DNA of 64,000 nt from SIG440 sp045648175 (GCA_045648175.1 JAZRNN010000029.1:12610-76609), one strand, 5' to 3'; shown: positions 53,165 to 62,201, counted from the first letter of the stretch. Numbers and translations: made by a program. The notes: generated from the letters alone by a model not told the origin.

Positions 53165-55699
53165 ATGTCAAAAGAAAATAATCACGAGGGATTGTTTGAT
53201 GCTTCCAAGCTGAACATTGTTCCCGTAGAAATTGAAAAGGAAATGCGAAAGTCATATATCGAGTATGCGATGTCTGTTATTGTAGGACGTGCTCTGCCCG
53301 ATGTGCGTGACGGCCTTAAGCCTGTTCACCGCCGTATACTTTATGCAATGTATGAAGATGGCTTGACTCCCGAAAAGGAATACCGCAAGAGTGCTACCAC
53401 TGTAGGTAACGTTCTTGGTAGATACCATCCTCACGGTGATGCGTCTGTTTATGATGCAATGGTACGTATGGCACAGGATTTCTCGATGAGATATCCCACA
53501 GTTGATGGCCACGGTAACTTTGGTTCTGTGGATGGTGACCCACCTGCTGCTTACCGTTATACCGAGGCAAGAATGTCAAAGATGGCAACTCGTATGCTTA
53601 CCGATATTGAGAAGGATACGGTTGACTTTATGCCAAACTTTGATGAAAGCCGCAAGGAGCCGATCGTTCTTCCCTCACGTTTTCCGCACCTTTTGGTAAA
53701 CGGTTCTGATGGTATTGCCGTTGGTATGGCAACTAAAATTCCGCCTCACAATCTGACTGAGATTATTAACGGAATAATTGCGGTTATAGACAATCCTGAA
53801 ATTACTATAGACGAGCTTATGGAATATATCCCGGGCCCCGATTTCCCCACCGGAGCACAGATTATGGGCACAAGCGGAATTCGCTCGGCTTATCATACAG
53901 GTAGAGGCAAGTTGCGTCTTAGAGCCAAGGCGGAGATTGAGGAGCACAACGAAGGCCGTCAGCGGATTATCGTAACCGAAATTCCCTATATGGTTAATAA
54001 GGCAAGGCTTATCGAAAATATTGCAAAACTGGTTCACGAAAAGAGATTGGAAGGCATTTCTGACCTTCGTGATGAATCCGACCGTGACGGTATGCGCATT
54101 GTGATTGAGGTTAAGCGTGATGCCAATGCAACAATTGTGCTTAATCAGCTTTATAAGTACACCCAGATGGAGGATACCTTCAGCGTAATTATGCTGGCAC
54201 TTGTTAACCGCGTTGAACCAAAGGTTTTAAATCTTCGCGAAATTCTTGACCAGTATATAGAGTTCCAGAAGGATGTCATCGTAAGACGTTGCCGTTTTGA
54301 TAAGAAAAAGGCAGAGGCAAGAGCACATATTCTCGAAGGCTTGAGAAAGGCTCTTGACAATATTGACGAAATTATAAGTATTATTCGAAACAGCTATAAC
54401 GATGCAAAGCCAAACTTGATGGAACGCTTTGACTTTACTGATGTTCAGGCGCAGGCAATTCTTGATATGCGTCTCGCTCGTTTGCAAGGCTTGGAACGTG
54501 AAAAACTGGATGCAGAATATGAAGAATTGATGGCATTTATTAAAGAAATGGAAGAAATTCTTGCCAGCGAACAAAAGGTGCTGGATGTTATCAAAACTGA
54601 AATCACTGAAATCCGCGATAAATTTGGTGACGAAAGAAGAACATCAATTGAGGCTGTGGAAGATGATATCGACATTGAAGACCTTATCGAAGAAGAAGAT
54701 AATGTAATAACAATGACAAAACAGGGCTACATCAAGCGTCTTGCTGTTGACACATACAAAAGCCAGAAACGTGGCGGCAAGGGTATTATTGGTATGCAAA
54801 CCAAGGAAGAGGACTTTGTCAATACAATGTTTGTTGCGTCAACCCATGCATATATTTTGTTCTTTACAAATGCCGGCAAGATGTATCGTATAAAGGCTTA
54901 CCAGATTCCCGAGGCAGGTCGTCAGGCAAAGGGAACGGCTATAGTAAACCTTCTGCAGCTTGAACCGGGCGAGAAGATTTCTGCAATGATTCCCCTTCGT
55001 GAATATGTTGAGGGTGAATATCTTGTAATGGCAACAAGAAACGGTGTTATAAAGAAGACCGACATTATGGAATATGAAAATGCACCCAAGGGCGGAAAAA
55101 TTGCCATTAATCTTGATGAGGGTGACGAGCTTATCAATGTAAAGAAAACCAATGGCACCGCTCACATATTTATGGGAACACATCAGGGCAAGATGATTCG
55201 CTTTGAAGAAAGCGATGTCAGAACGCTTGGCCGTGTATCCCGAGGTGTGCGTGGCATCCTACTGAAAGACGGCGACTATGTTGTGGGTATGGATATTATG
55301 CGTGAAGGGGCAAAAGTCCTTGTCATCAGCGAAAATGGTTACGGCAAAAAGACCGAGCTTAACGAATACAAGGTACAAAGCCGTGGCGGTCAGGGAACTA
55401 CTACCTACAAAATTTCTGAGGAAACAGGCGAAATTTCAGGGTTTGGACTTGTTACCGATGAGGATGATATTATCATTATTACCTCCGAAGGTGTAATTAT
55501 TCGTATCAATGCCGAAGATATCAACACTCTTAAACGTGTAACCAAGGGCGTAAGACTTATGCGACTTGGCGAAGGTGTAAAAATTGTATCTGCAGCATCG
55601 GTTGCCCGCGAAGAAGAACAGGACGAATCAACCGAAAATGCCGATGTTAACGTGGAAAACAACGCAGGATCTGTTGATAACTCTGTGGATAATGTGTAA
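53165..55699 (+). CDS. gyrA: DNA gyrase subunit A
   Basis: An 844-residue type IIA topoisomerase subunit. YVGRALPDVRDGLKPVHRRILY-type N-terminus, catalytic Tyr132 (AAYRYTEAR), and six-bladed C-terminal wrapping domain with a GyrA box (QKRGGKG near 538), which marks gyrase rather than topoisomerase IV. The quinolone region reads HPHGDASVYDAM: Ala93 stands where E. coli has Ser83; Asp97 (E. coli Asp87) is kept. The acidic tail is Asn/Val-rich. GAGGT precedes the ATG. Confidence 0.97.
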   Translation: MSKENNHEGLFDASKLNIVPVEIEKEMRKSYIEYAMSVIVGRALPDVRDGLKPVHRRILYAMYEDGLTPEKEYRKSATTVGNVLGRYHPHGDASVYDAMVRMAQDFSMRYPTVDGHGNFGSVDGDPPAAYRYTEARMSKMATRMLTDIEKDTVDFMPNFDESRKEPIVLPSRFPHLLVNGSDGIAVGMATKIPPHNLTEIINGIIAVIDNPEITIDELMEYIPGPDFPTGAQIMGTSGIRSAYHTGRGKLRLRAKAEIEEHNEGRQRIIVTEIPYMVNKARLIENIAKLVHEKRLEGISDLRDESDRDGMRIVIEVKRDANATIVLNQLYKYTQMEDTFSVIMLALVNRVEPKVLNLREILDQYIEFQKDVIVRRCRFDKKKAEARAHILEGLRKALDNIDEIISIIRNSYNDAKPNLMERFDFTDVQAQAILDMRLARLQGLEREKLDAEYEELMAFIKEMEEILASEQKVLDVIKTEITEIRDKFGDERRTSIEAVEDDIDIEDLIEEEDNVITMTKQGYIKRLAVDTYKSQKRGGKGIIGMQTKEEDFVNTMFVASTHAYILFFTNAGKMYRIKAYQIPEAGRQAKGTAIVNLLQLEPGEKISAMIPLREYVEGEYLVMATRNGVIKKTDIMEYENAPKGGKIAINLDEGDELINVKKTNGTAHIFMGTHQGKMIRFEESDVRTLGRVSRGVRGILLKDGDYVVGMDIMREGAKVLVISENGYGKKTELNEYKVQSRGGQGTTTYKISEETGEISGFGLVTDEDDIIIITSEGVIIRINAEDINTLKRVTKGVRLMRLGEGVKIVSAASVAREEEQDESTENADVNVENNAGSVDNSVDNV

Positions 55700-56037
55700 A
55701 ACCTACAGTTTCAGGCACTTATACTCTTGTGGAAAACCTCAAATATGTAAAACAAGACATCTTTTTGGCGAATTTTTGCAAAAATTAGCCGGATATGTGC
55801 ACATTGATGGAAAACCGGCAATTTTGAAACTGTAAATTTAGTTAATGCATACAATGTGACGGTAAAACCCCGAAACCCCTGATTTTACTAGGGTTTCGGG
55901 GTTTTAAAAATTTTAATTGTGCGATGTGCACAAAAGAGAAATGCTAAATTTGGGAAAATAACCTCTAACATTTTGTGAAAAAGTATGCTACAATTAATCT
56001 ATCAAATTACGTTTAACAACGTGGGAGGTTATTATAA
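55700..56037 (+). other. Intergenic region with gyrA terminator
   Basis: Non-coding. A strong hairpin, AAAACCCCGAAACCC / GGGTTTCGGGGTTTT (55864-55905), ends the gyrA transcript. The remainder leads to the MsmX-like gene; TACAAT near 55989 may be its -10 but no good -35 was found. AACGTGGGAGG precedes that gene's ATG. Confidence 0.75.
55863..55906 (+). terminator. Terminator after gyrA
   Basis: A 15-bp GC-rich stem (55864-55878 with 55891-55905), 12-base loop, T residues. Confidence 0.9.
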
Positions 56038-57150
56038 ATGGCTAGTTTAAGTTTAAGACAGATTGGTAAAATTTATCAGGGCGGTGTTGTTGGTGCAAGA
56101 GACATCAACATCGAAATTGAAGATAAGGAATTTATCATTCTGGTAGGTCCTTCAGGTTGCGGTAAGTCTACTACTCTTAGAATGATTGCCGGTCTTGAAG
56201 AAATTTCAGAAGGTGAGCTTTATATCGACGACAAGCTCGTTAACGATATGGCTCCTAAGGACAGAGATATTGCGATGGTTTTCCAGAACTATGCTCTCTA
56301 TCCTCATATGACAGTATTTGATAACATGGCATTCGGCCTTAAATTGAGAAAGGTTCCGAAGGATGTTATCAAAGAAAAGGTACATGCAGCTGCAAAGATT
56401 CTTGATATTGAACATCTCCTTGACAGAAAGCCCAAGGCTTTGTCTGGTGGTCAGAGACAGCGTGTTGCACTTGGACGTGCAATTGTTCGTGAACCTAAGG
56501 TATTCCTTATGGATGAACCTCTTTCAAACCTTGATGCAAAACTTAGAGTTCAGATGAGAGCTGAAATTGGTAAGCTTCACAAGAGATTGGGTACAACAGT
56601 AATCTACGTTACACATGACCAGACAGAAGCTATGACCATGGGTACAAGAATTGCTGTTATGAAGGATGGTTACCTCCAGCAGTGCGCAACACCTACAGAG
56701 CTTTATGATGAACCTGTTAACCTCTTTGTTGCAGGATTTATCGGAAGCCCCCAGATGAACTTCATCAACGTTACTCTTGAAAAGAAGGAAGATGGTGTAC
56801 ATCTTGTAAATGATACTCTTGATGTTAAACTTCCCGAAGGCAAGGGCAGCCGTGAAGAGCTTGCTGATTACATCGGCAAGGAAATTATTATGGGTATCAG
56901 ACCTGAATGTATCTACGAAGATGAAGCTCACATTGCAGCGATGCCTGATTCAGTAGTTGACGTTGATGTGGACCTTACAGAAATGATGGGTGCTGAAACC
57001 TATCTTTATCTTAAGAATGGTGATGTTTCAATGGTTGCTCGCGTTAACCGTCGTACAACCGCACAGCACGGTGATAAGATTAAAGCAGTATTTGATACCA
57101 ATAAGGTTCATCTCTTTGACAAGGATACTGAAGTTGCAATTCTTCACTAA
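56038..57150 (+). CDS. Carbohydrate ABC transporter ATPase (MsmX/UgpC-like)
   Basis: A 370-residue MalK-family ATPase: GPSGCGKSTTLRMIAGLEE (Walker A), QNYALYPHMTVFDNMAFGL, LSGGQRQRVALGRAIVREP (signature), FLMDEPLSNLDAKLR (Walker B), ending with a TOBE regulatory domain (about 290-370; GIRPECIYE). No permease or binding protein adjoins, as with the shared MsmX ATPase of Bacillus that energises several sugar importers. Confidence 0.92.
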   Translation: MASLSLRQIGKIYQGGVVGARDINIEIEDKEFIILVGPSGCGKSTTLRMIAGLEEISEGELYIDDKLVNDMAPKDRDIAMVFQNYALYPHMTVFDNMAFGLKLRKVPKDVIKEKVHAAAKILDIEHLLDRKPKALSGGQRQRVALGRAIVREPKVFLMDEPLSNLDAKLRVQMRAEIGKLHKRLGTTVIYVTHDQTEAMTMGTRIAVMKDGYLQQCATPTELYDEPVNLFVAGFIGSPQMNFINVTLEKKEDGVHLVNDTLDVKLPEGKGSREELADYIGKEIIMGIRPECIYEDEAHIAAMPDSVVDVDVDLTEMMGAETYLYLKNGDVSMVARVNRRTTAQHGDKIKAVFDTNKVHLFDKDTEVAILH

Positions 57151-57159
57151 GATAATTTT

Positions 57160-57189
57160 AAAAGGACTATGCATTGCATAGTCCTTTTT
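57160..57189. terminator. Bidirectional terminator
   Basis: AAAGGACTATGC / GCATAGTCCTTT, 12 bp perfect, 3-base loop, between convergent msmX-like gene and ybaK. Confidence 0.9.
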
Positions 57190-57671
57190 CATTTAACAAT
57201 ATCTGCAAATTCTGCTCCAACAAGTGCTGATAGGTCAAGGGGGTTCATTTTCAGTTGAGTTCCAAGTCGGCCACCGCTGAACATAATTATATCGAAATCT
57301 TTTACACTTTGGTGTATAACCGTTTTAAATTGTTTTTTCATTCCAATTGGGCTGCAACCACCGCGGACGTATCCGGTGGTTGCAAGTAAATCCTTTACCG
57401 GCAGCATCTCAATTGATTTTTCGCCAACAGCTTTTGCGGACTTTTTTAAATCAAGCTCTTCTGCAACGGGGACTACAAATACAAAAAAGTCACCAGGCTT
57501 TCCTTTTGTGACTAAGGTCTTAAAGGTCTGAGAAAAGGGCTGCCCGAGTTTTTCGGCTATGGCGGTTCCTTCCATAAAACCGTCGCTTTCATAATTTATT
57601 ACTTCAAAATCTAGTTTTGCCCGCTCGACAATTCTTACAGCATTCGTTTTTGTGTTTTTATCTTTTGCCAT
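57189..57671 (-). CDS. ybaK: Cys-tRNA(Pro) deacylase, YbaK/EbsC family
   Basis: A 160-residue editing protein hydrolysing mischarged Cys-tRNA(Pro). It has NAVRIVERAKLDFEVINYE, KTLVTKGKPGDFFVFVVPV, the conserved Lys in ELDLKKSAKAVGEK and TGYVRGGCSPIGMKK. The start follows GAAAGGAA. Confidence 0.93.
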   Translation of the reverse strand: MAKDKNTKTNAVRIVERAKLDFEVINYESDGFMEGTAIAEKLGQPFSQTFKTLVTKGKPGDFFVFVVPVAEELDLKKSAKAVGEKSIEMLPVKDLLATTGYVRGGCSPIGMKKQFKTVIHQSVKDFDIIMFSGGRLGTQLKMNPLDLSALVGAEFADIVK

Positions 57672-57770
57672 TTGATTTTCCTTTCGTAAACATAACTATT
57701 ATATTATTATACAAGGCTTTTATAAAAATATCAACATTGTAAAAATTTTTATGTATTTTCAATAATAACC

Positions 57771-57799
57771 TTGAAATTTTTCTAAATAAGTGATAAAAT
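57771..57799 (+). promoter_or_regulatory. Promoter of the decarboxylase operon
   Basis: -35 TTGAAA (57771-57776), 17-base spacer, -10 TAAAAT (57794-57799), 45 bases before the first gene's ATG. Confidence 0.7.
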
Positions 57800-57844
57800 G
57801 CATAATGGGTAAGATTTGAATTCAAGTGAAGGGAGGCGTCTGTT

Positions 57845-58120
57845 ATGTCTAATACTTTTGTTTGCCTTATGGGTATGGGAACTGTATTTATCGGTCTTAT
57901 TTGTATTGTTCTTATTTGCAATATTATGAGTGCTGTTATGAGAAAGGTTTCAAAGCCGGCAGAAAAAACAGTTTCGTCAGCATCGGCCATTGCCCCTGTA
58001 GAGGTTAATATGCCGATTCAGGACAAGCAGGCTATAATTGCAGGTGCTTGTGCGGTTATTGCAGAAGAACTGGGAACAGATGTTAGAAATATCAGAGTTT
58101 TATCCTTTAAAAGGGTATAA
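57845..58120 (+). CDS. Na+-pumping decarboxylase small subunit (OadG/MmdD-like)
   Basis: A 91-residue protein with one N-terminal transmembrane helix (MGTVFIGLICIVLICNIMSAV), a flexible linker and a C-terminal segment (IIAGACAVIAEELGTDVRNIRVLSF) typical of OadG/MmdD. It assembles the membrane and soluble parts of the complex. AAGGGAGG precedes the ATG. First of four genes. Confidence 0.85.
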   Translation: MSNTFVCLMGMGTVFIGLICIVLICNIMSAVMRKVSKPAEKTVSSASAIAPVEVNMPIQDKQAIIAGACAVIAEELGTDVRNIRVLSFKRV

Positions 58121-58185
58121 GCTCAAAACACAATTTGCTGAAAATCAGCAGGAATTCAATTAATATAAAACGGAGGTTTTACAAA

Positions 58186-58557
58186 ATGAAAAAGTATAAG
58201 GTAAATGTAAACGGCACAGCGTATGAAATCGAAATCGAACTTATGAGCGAAACAGAGGCTACAGCAGCAAAAGCGGCAGCTCCCGCTCCTGCTGCAGCAC
58301 CTGCAACAACTCCTGCACCTGCTCCCGCAGCAGCACCCGGCGCAGGCGAGGAGGTAAAAAGCCCTATGCCCGGAACAATTCTGTCTGTAAACGTTAAGGC
58401 AGGCGACGTTGTTAAAAAGGGTCAGGTTCTTATGATTTTAGAAGCTATGAAAATGGAAAATGAAATTATGGCAGGTGCAGACGGCACAGTTACATCTGTT
58501 ATGGTAGCAGCAGGTCAGGCTGTTGAAGCAGGCGCTGCTCTTTGTACAATTCAGTAA
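58186..58557 (+). CDS. Biotin carboxyl carrier subunit
   Basis: A 123-residue biotinyl protein. The ATG at 58186 has CGGAGG 8 bases upstream; earlier in-frame starts lack one. An N-terminal strand region, an Ala/Pro linker (about 28-53), then the biotinyl domain with EAMKMENEI (biotin on Lys89). It swings CO2 between the alpha and beta subunits. Confidence 0.92.
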   Translation: MKKYKVNVNGTAYEIEIELMSETEATAAKAAAPAPAAAPATTPAPAPAAAPGAGEEVKSPMPGTILSVNVKAGDVVKKGQVLMILEAMKMENEIMAGADGTVTSVMVAAGQAVEAGAALCTIQ

Positions 58558-58580
58558 AAAGAAAGGCAGTTGACCCTGAT

Positions 58581-60200
58581 ATGAAAAAAAGAATCTTTGC
58601 AGCGTGTCTTGCGGTAATGGTAATGATTTTATCAATGGTTACCTGTTTTGCGGCAGAAGACGCAGATGCACTTATAATAAAAAATGCAGCTTATGACAAC
58701 AATCAAAAAAATTTGAGTTTTGATGTTGCAAACACAACAGGCGAGGAACTCATTTTTGCTGTTGCAGGCTTTACTTATGATGAGTCTCAGGTTGTTATCG
58801 GTAAATTACAGAAAGAATTGTCCGTAATGGCTATTGAGCCCGGCGGTGAAGTTGCATTTACTTTGCCCGTAGAGATTCCTTCATATAACAAAGAGACTCT
58901 TCCAAAGTTTGGAATCACAATGCAGTATATGCCGGCAAATTCAACAGATATTGATTTGACCAAGGCGGCAGGTGTTCAGGAAATAAAAATTGACAACATC
59001 TTTGCACCGGCTGCAACACCTATGGAGGCAATTGTAAACTTCCTTAACCAAACAGGTTTTATGGCAATTGCAAACAACTGGAAGGTTGCGGTTATGCTTC
59101 TTATCTCATTTGTACTGTTATATCTTGCAATTGTTAAAAAGTTTGAGCCATTGCTCCTTCTCCCGATTGCTTTTGGTATGCTCCTTACAAACCTTCCCGG
59201 TGCGGATATGTTCCACGAAGAGCTTTTTGCTGACGGACATGTTCATTGGGAACTGTTCAGTGCAACAAATGCAATTACGCCCGGTCTTATCGACATCCTT
59301 TACCTTGGTGTAAAGCTTGGTATTTATCCTTGCCTTATCTTCCTTGGTGTTGGTGCAATGACCGACTTTGGACCGCTGATTGCAAATCCCAAGAGCCTTC
59401 TTCTTGGTGCAGCAGCACAGTTGGGTATATTTATGACATATATTGCCGCAGCAAGCTTATTTGGATTTAATTCTGCTGAAGCAGGCTCAATTGGTATAAT
59501 CGGCGGCGCTGATGGACCTACAGCAATTTTTGTAACAACAAAACTTGCCCCACACCTTCTTGGTCCTATTGCTGTTGCAGCATACTCATATATGGCACTG
59601 GTTCCTGTAATTCAGCCGCCTATTATGAAACTTCTTACAACAAAGAAGGAACGTCAAATTGTAATGCGTCCTCTTCGTGAGGTCTCAAAGACCGAAAAGA
59701 TCGTATTTCCTATTGCAATTACAGTGTTCGTAACACTCCTTGTTCCCTCAGCAGGTCCTTTGGTTGGATGCTTGATGCTTGGTAACCTTGCAAGAGAATG
59801 CGGGGTTGTTGACAGAATTTCAAAGACAGCACAGAACGAGCTTATGAATATTGTAACAATATTCCTTGGTATTTCTGTTGGTGCAACTGCAACGGCAGAT
59901 ACCTTCCTGCAGTTCAGAACAATTGCAATCATCGTTATGGGTGTTGTGGCATTTGGATTTGGTACAGCAGGCGGCGTTCTTCTTGCAAAGTTTATGAACC
60001 TCTTCCTGAAGAACAAAATCAATCCTCTTATTGGTTCGGCAGGCGTTTCTGCAGTTCCGATGGCAGCGCGTGTATCACAGGTTGTAGGCCAAAAGGAAAA
60101 TCCCCAAAACTTCCTGCTTATGCACGCAATGGGTCCCAATGTGGCAGGCGTAATTGGTTCTGCAATTGCGGCAGGCGTTCTTATAGCACTCTTTGGTTAA
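58581..60200 (+). CDS. Na+-translocating decarboxylase beta subunit with extracytoplasmic N-terminal extension
   Basis: Membrane subunit that decarboxylates carboxybiotin and exports Na+, 539 residues from the ATG at 58581. The C-terminal 385 residues match OadB/GcdB/MmdB: PCLIFLGVGAMTDFGPLIAN, IGIIGGADGPTAIFVTTKLA, GNLARECGVVDRISKTAQNE, GPNVAGVIGSAIAAG. Ahead of this sits about 150 extra residues: a signal-peptide-like start (ACLAVMVMILSMVTCFA) and a beta-rich domain. Normal beta subunits are about 375-430 residues. An upstream in-frame start at 58542 overlaps the carrier gene and is less likely. Confidence 0.88.
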   Translation: MKKRIFAACLAVMVMILSMVTCFAAEDADALIIKNAAYDNNQKNLSFDVANTTGEELIFAVAGFTYDESQVVIGKLQKELSVMAIEPGGEVAFTLPVEIPSYNKETLPKFGITMQYMPANSTDIDLTKAAGVQEIKIDNIFAPAATPMEAIVNFLNQTGFMAIANNWKVAVMLLISFVLLYLAIVKKFEPLLLLPIAFGMLLTNLPGADMFHEELFADGHVHWELFSATNAITPGLIDILYLGVKLGIYPCLIFLGVGAMTDFGPLIANPKSLLLGAAAQLGIFMTYIAAASLFGFNSAEAGSIGIIGGADGPTAIFVTTKLAPHLLGPIAVAAYSYMALVPVIQPPIMKLLTTKKERQIVMRPLREVSKTEKIVFPIAITVFVTLLVPSAGPLVGCLMLGNLARECGVVDRISKTAQNELMNIVTIFLGISVGATATADTFLQFRTIAIIVMGVVAFGFGTAGGVLLAKFMNLFLKNKINPLIGSAGVSAVPMAARVSQVVGQKENPQNFLLMHAMGPNVAGVIGSAIAAGVLIALFG

Positions 60201-60270
60201 GAATTAAAAACGAAATAGCCATTACGGCTTTTCGTCTAAAGCATAATTATACAGAAAGGAAACTAGAATT

Positions 60271-61671
60271 ATGTCAAAAGTATATATTACAGATACAATT
60301 CTTCGTGATGCTCATCAGTCACAGGCTGCAACCCGTATGAAGCTTGAAGATATGATTCCCGCACTTGAGACACTTGATAAGGTGGGATATTGGTCTTTGG
60401 AATGTTGGGGCGGCGCAACATTTGACGCATGTATGAGATTTTTGAACGAAGATCCGTGGGAAAGACTGCGTACATTAAAGAAGCATCTTCCCAACACAAA
60501 ACTGCAGATGCTTTTCCGTGGTCAGAACATCCTGGGCTATAAGCACTATGCAGATGACGTTGTTGAACAGTTCTGCAAAAAATCAATTGAAAACGGAATA
60601 GATGTAGTAAGAGTATTTGATGCTCTCAACGATCCCAGAAATCTTGAGGCGGCAATCAAGTATGTTAAATACTATGGAGGACACCTTGAAGCTGCTATCA
60701 GCTATACGGAAAGTCCTGTTCACAACGAGGAATACTTTGTTGATTTGGCTTGCCGTCTTGAAGAAAAGGGTGCAGACTCAATCTGTATCAAGGACATGGC
60801 AAACCTCTTGCTCCCCTATGATGCATATAGTCTTGTTAAAAAGCTTAAGGGAAAAGTTGGTGTGCCCATTCACCTTCACACACACAACACTGCAGGCACA
60901 GGTGATATGACAAACCTTATGGCAATTCAGGCAGGCGTTGATATTGTTGACTGTGCACTTTCTCCTATGGCAAATGGTACAGCCAACCCCTCAACCGAAA
61001 GTCTTGTTGCAACTCTCAAGGGAACAGAATACGATACAGGTCTTGATATGGGGCTTCTCAGTGAAGCAGCGGCTCATTTCAGAAAGGTTGCAACCAAGAT
61101 GAAAGAAGAAGGAACTCTTGACCCCAAGGTTCTTAACGTTGATGGCAACACACTTCTTTATCAGGTTCCAGGCGGTATGCTTTCAAACCTGATTTCACAG
61201 CTTAAGCAGGCAAATGCTGAAGATAAGTATTATGAGGTTCTTGAAGAAGTTCCCAGAGTACGTGAAGATTTTGGTTATCCTCCGCTTGTTACACCCACCA
61301 GCCAGATTGTTGGTACACAGGCAGTTCTCAATGTTCTTATGGGTAGATACAAGATGATTTCAAAGGAATCAAAGGGTCTTCTTCGTGGCGAATACGGAAA
61401 ACTTCCCGGCAAGGTTAATGAAGAGGTTCGCAAAATGGCAATTGGTGACGATAAGGTTATTGATGTTCGGCCTGCAGACTTAATTGAACCCGAGCTTGAG
61501 AAATACAGAGAAGAAACAAAGGATATCGCAAAGTGTGAAGAAGACGTTCTCAGCTATGCACTTTTCCCACAGGTTGCAAAGAAATTCTTTGAAACGCGCG
61601 ATGTAGCACAGGCTGCACCTGCAGTGGACGAGAATGGCGTAAGAACATTATTTGTTGAAGATTTATCCTAA
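60271..61671 (+). CDS. oadA: Oxaloacetate decarboxylase alpha subunit (carboxyltransferase)
   Basis: A 466-residue carboxyltransferase moving CO2 from oxaloacetate (or pyruvate-type substrate) to biotin. TDTILRDAHQSQAATRM, LFRGQNILGYKHYADDVV, the carbamylated-Lys segment SICIKDMANLL, metal-binding HLHTHNTAGTGD and the PycB-like domain (PPLVTPTSQIVGTQAVLNVL) are present. The biotinyl domain often fused to OadA is instead separate at 58186. AGAAAGGAAA precedes the ATG. Confidence 0.92.
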   Translation: MSKVYITDTILRDAHQSQAATRMKLEDMIPALETLDKVGYWSLECWGGATFDACMRFLNEDPWERLRTLKKHLPNTKLQMLFRGQNILGYKHYADDVVEQFCKKSIENGIDVVRVFDALNDPRNLEAAIKYVKYYGGHLEAAISYTESPVHNEEYFVDLACRLEEKGADSICIKDMANLLLPYDAYSLVKKLKGKVGVPIHLHTHNTAGTGDMTNLMAIQAGVDIVDCALSPMANGTANPSTESLVATLKGTEYDTGLDMGLLSEAAAHFRKVATKMKEEGTLDPKVLNVDGNTLLYQVPGGMLSNLISQLKQANAEDKYYEVLEEVPRVREDFGYPPLVTPTSQIVGTQAVLNVLMGRYKMISKESKGLLRGEYGKLPGKVNEEVRKMAIGDDKVIDVRPADLIEPELEKYREETKDIAKCEEDVLSYALFPQVAKKFFETRDVAQAAPAVDENGVRTLFVEDLS

Positions 61672-61678
61672 TTAAGTT

Positions 61679-61712
61679 AAAAAGGAATCTATCCTGTGAT
61701 AGATTCCTTTTT
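61679..61712 (+). terminator. Terminator after oadA
   Basis: AAAAAGGAATCTATC / GATAGATTCCTTTTT, 15-bp perfect stem, 4-base loop. Confidence 0.92.
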
Positions 61713-61763
61713 AAAAATTATGAAAATTTATTTAGAATATTTATGCTTTTTTAAAAAATTCCC

Positions 61764-61792
61764 TTGACAAACAAAAAAAACTGTGGTATTAT
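61764..61792 (+). promoter_or_regulatory. tRNA promoter
   Basis: -35 TTGACA (61764-61769), 17-base spacer, -10 TATTAT (61787-61792), 26 bases before the tRNA. Confidence 0.88.
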
Positions 61793-61818
61793 ATTTTGTG
61801 TCCTTTGGACGAGTATAT

Positions 61819-61895
61819 GGCGGTATAGCTCAGTTGGCTAGAGCATACGGTTCATACCCGTAGTGTCACTAGTTCGAATCTAGTTACCGCTACCA
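61819..61895 (+). tRNA. tRNA-Met (CAT)
   Basis: 77 nt with encoded CCA. Anticodon stem TACGG/CCGTA encloses loop TTCATAC (anticodon CAT); T-arm CTAGTTCGAATCTAG. Absence of the three G-C pairs of initiator tRNA points to elongator Met; a lysidine-modified Ile(CAU) tRNA is possible. Confidence 0.88.
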
Positions 61896-61900
61896 CCCTT

Positions 61901-61927
61901 AAAACCCGTGTTTTAAACACGGGTTTT
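61901..61927 (+). terminator. Hairpin between the two tRNA genes
   Basis: AAAACCCGTGTTT / AAACACGGGTTTT, a terminator-like stem with a 1-base centre directly after tRNA-Met. Confidence 0.8.
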
Positions 61928-61951
61928 GTACAAGGGATATAAATCTAATAT

Positions 61952-62026
61952 GGCTCCTTGGTCAAGTGGTTAAGACTCCGCCCTCTCACGGCGGCTACAG
62001 GGGTTCGAATCCCCTAGGAGTCACCA
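61952..62026 (+). tRNA. tRNA-Glu (CTC)
   Basis: 75 nt with encoded CCA. Acceptor GGCTCCT/AGGAGTC, anticodon stem CCGCC/GGCGG, loop CTCTCAC (anticodon CTC), T-arm GGGGTTCGAATCCCC. No clear separate promoter is seen. Confidence 0.92.
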
Positions 62027-62030
62027 AATA

Positions 62031-62070
62031 AGAACCATGATTTTGATACGAAATTATGGTTCTTTTTCTT
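62031..62070 (+). terminator. Terminator after tRNA-Glu
   Basis: AGAACCATGATTT / AAATTATGGTTCT (one G-U), followed by TTTTTCTTT. Confidence 0.85.
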
Positions 62071-62201
62071 TGCCCAAAACCCATTAAATAAAGGATTTCC
62101 TAAAAAAGAAAGGTTTCTTCGTGAAACATACTATTAAGAAAAAACACAGTTTTATCGATGGAAACAAGTAAACAAATTCACTCTGAACTTTTCTCAAAGT
62201 A

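Noticed and set aside
58270..58350. GC-rich Ala/Pro repeat in the carrier gene as a mobile or CRISPR-like repeat
   Set aside because: It encodes the usual flexible linker of biotin carrier proteins; no CRISPR-type repeat-spacer array was noticed in the window.
62110..62130. parS-like sequence GGTTTCTTCGTGAAACA
   Set aside because: It has an extra base in the centre and does not fit the 16-bp palindrome, so ParB binding is unlikely.
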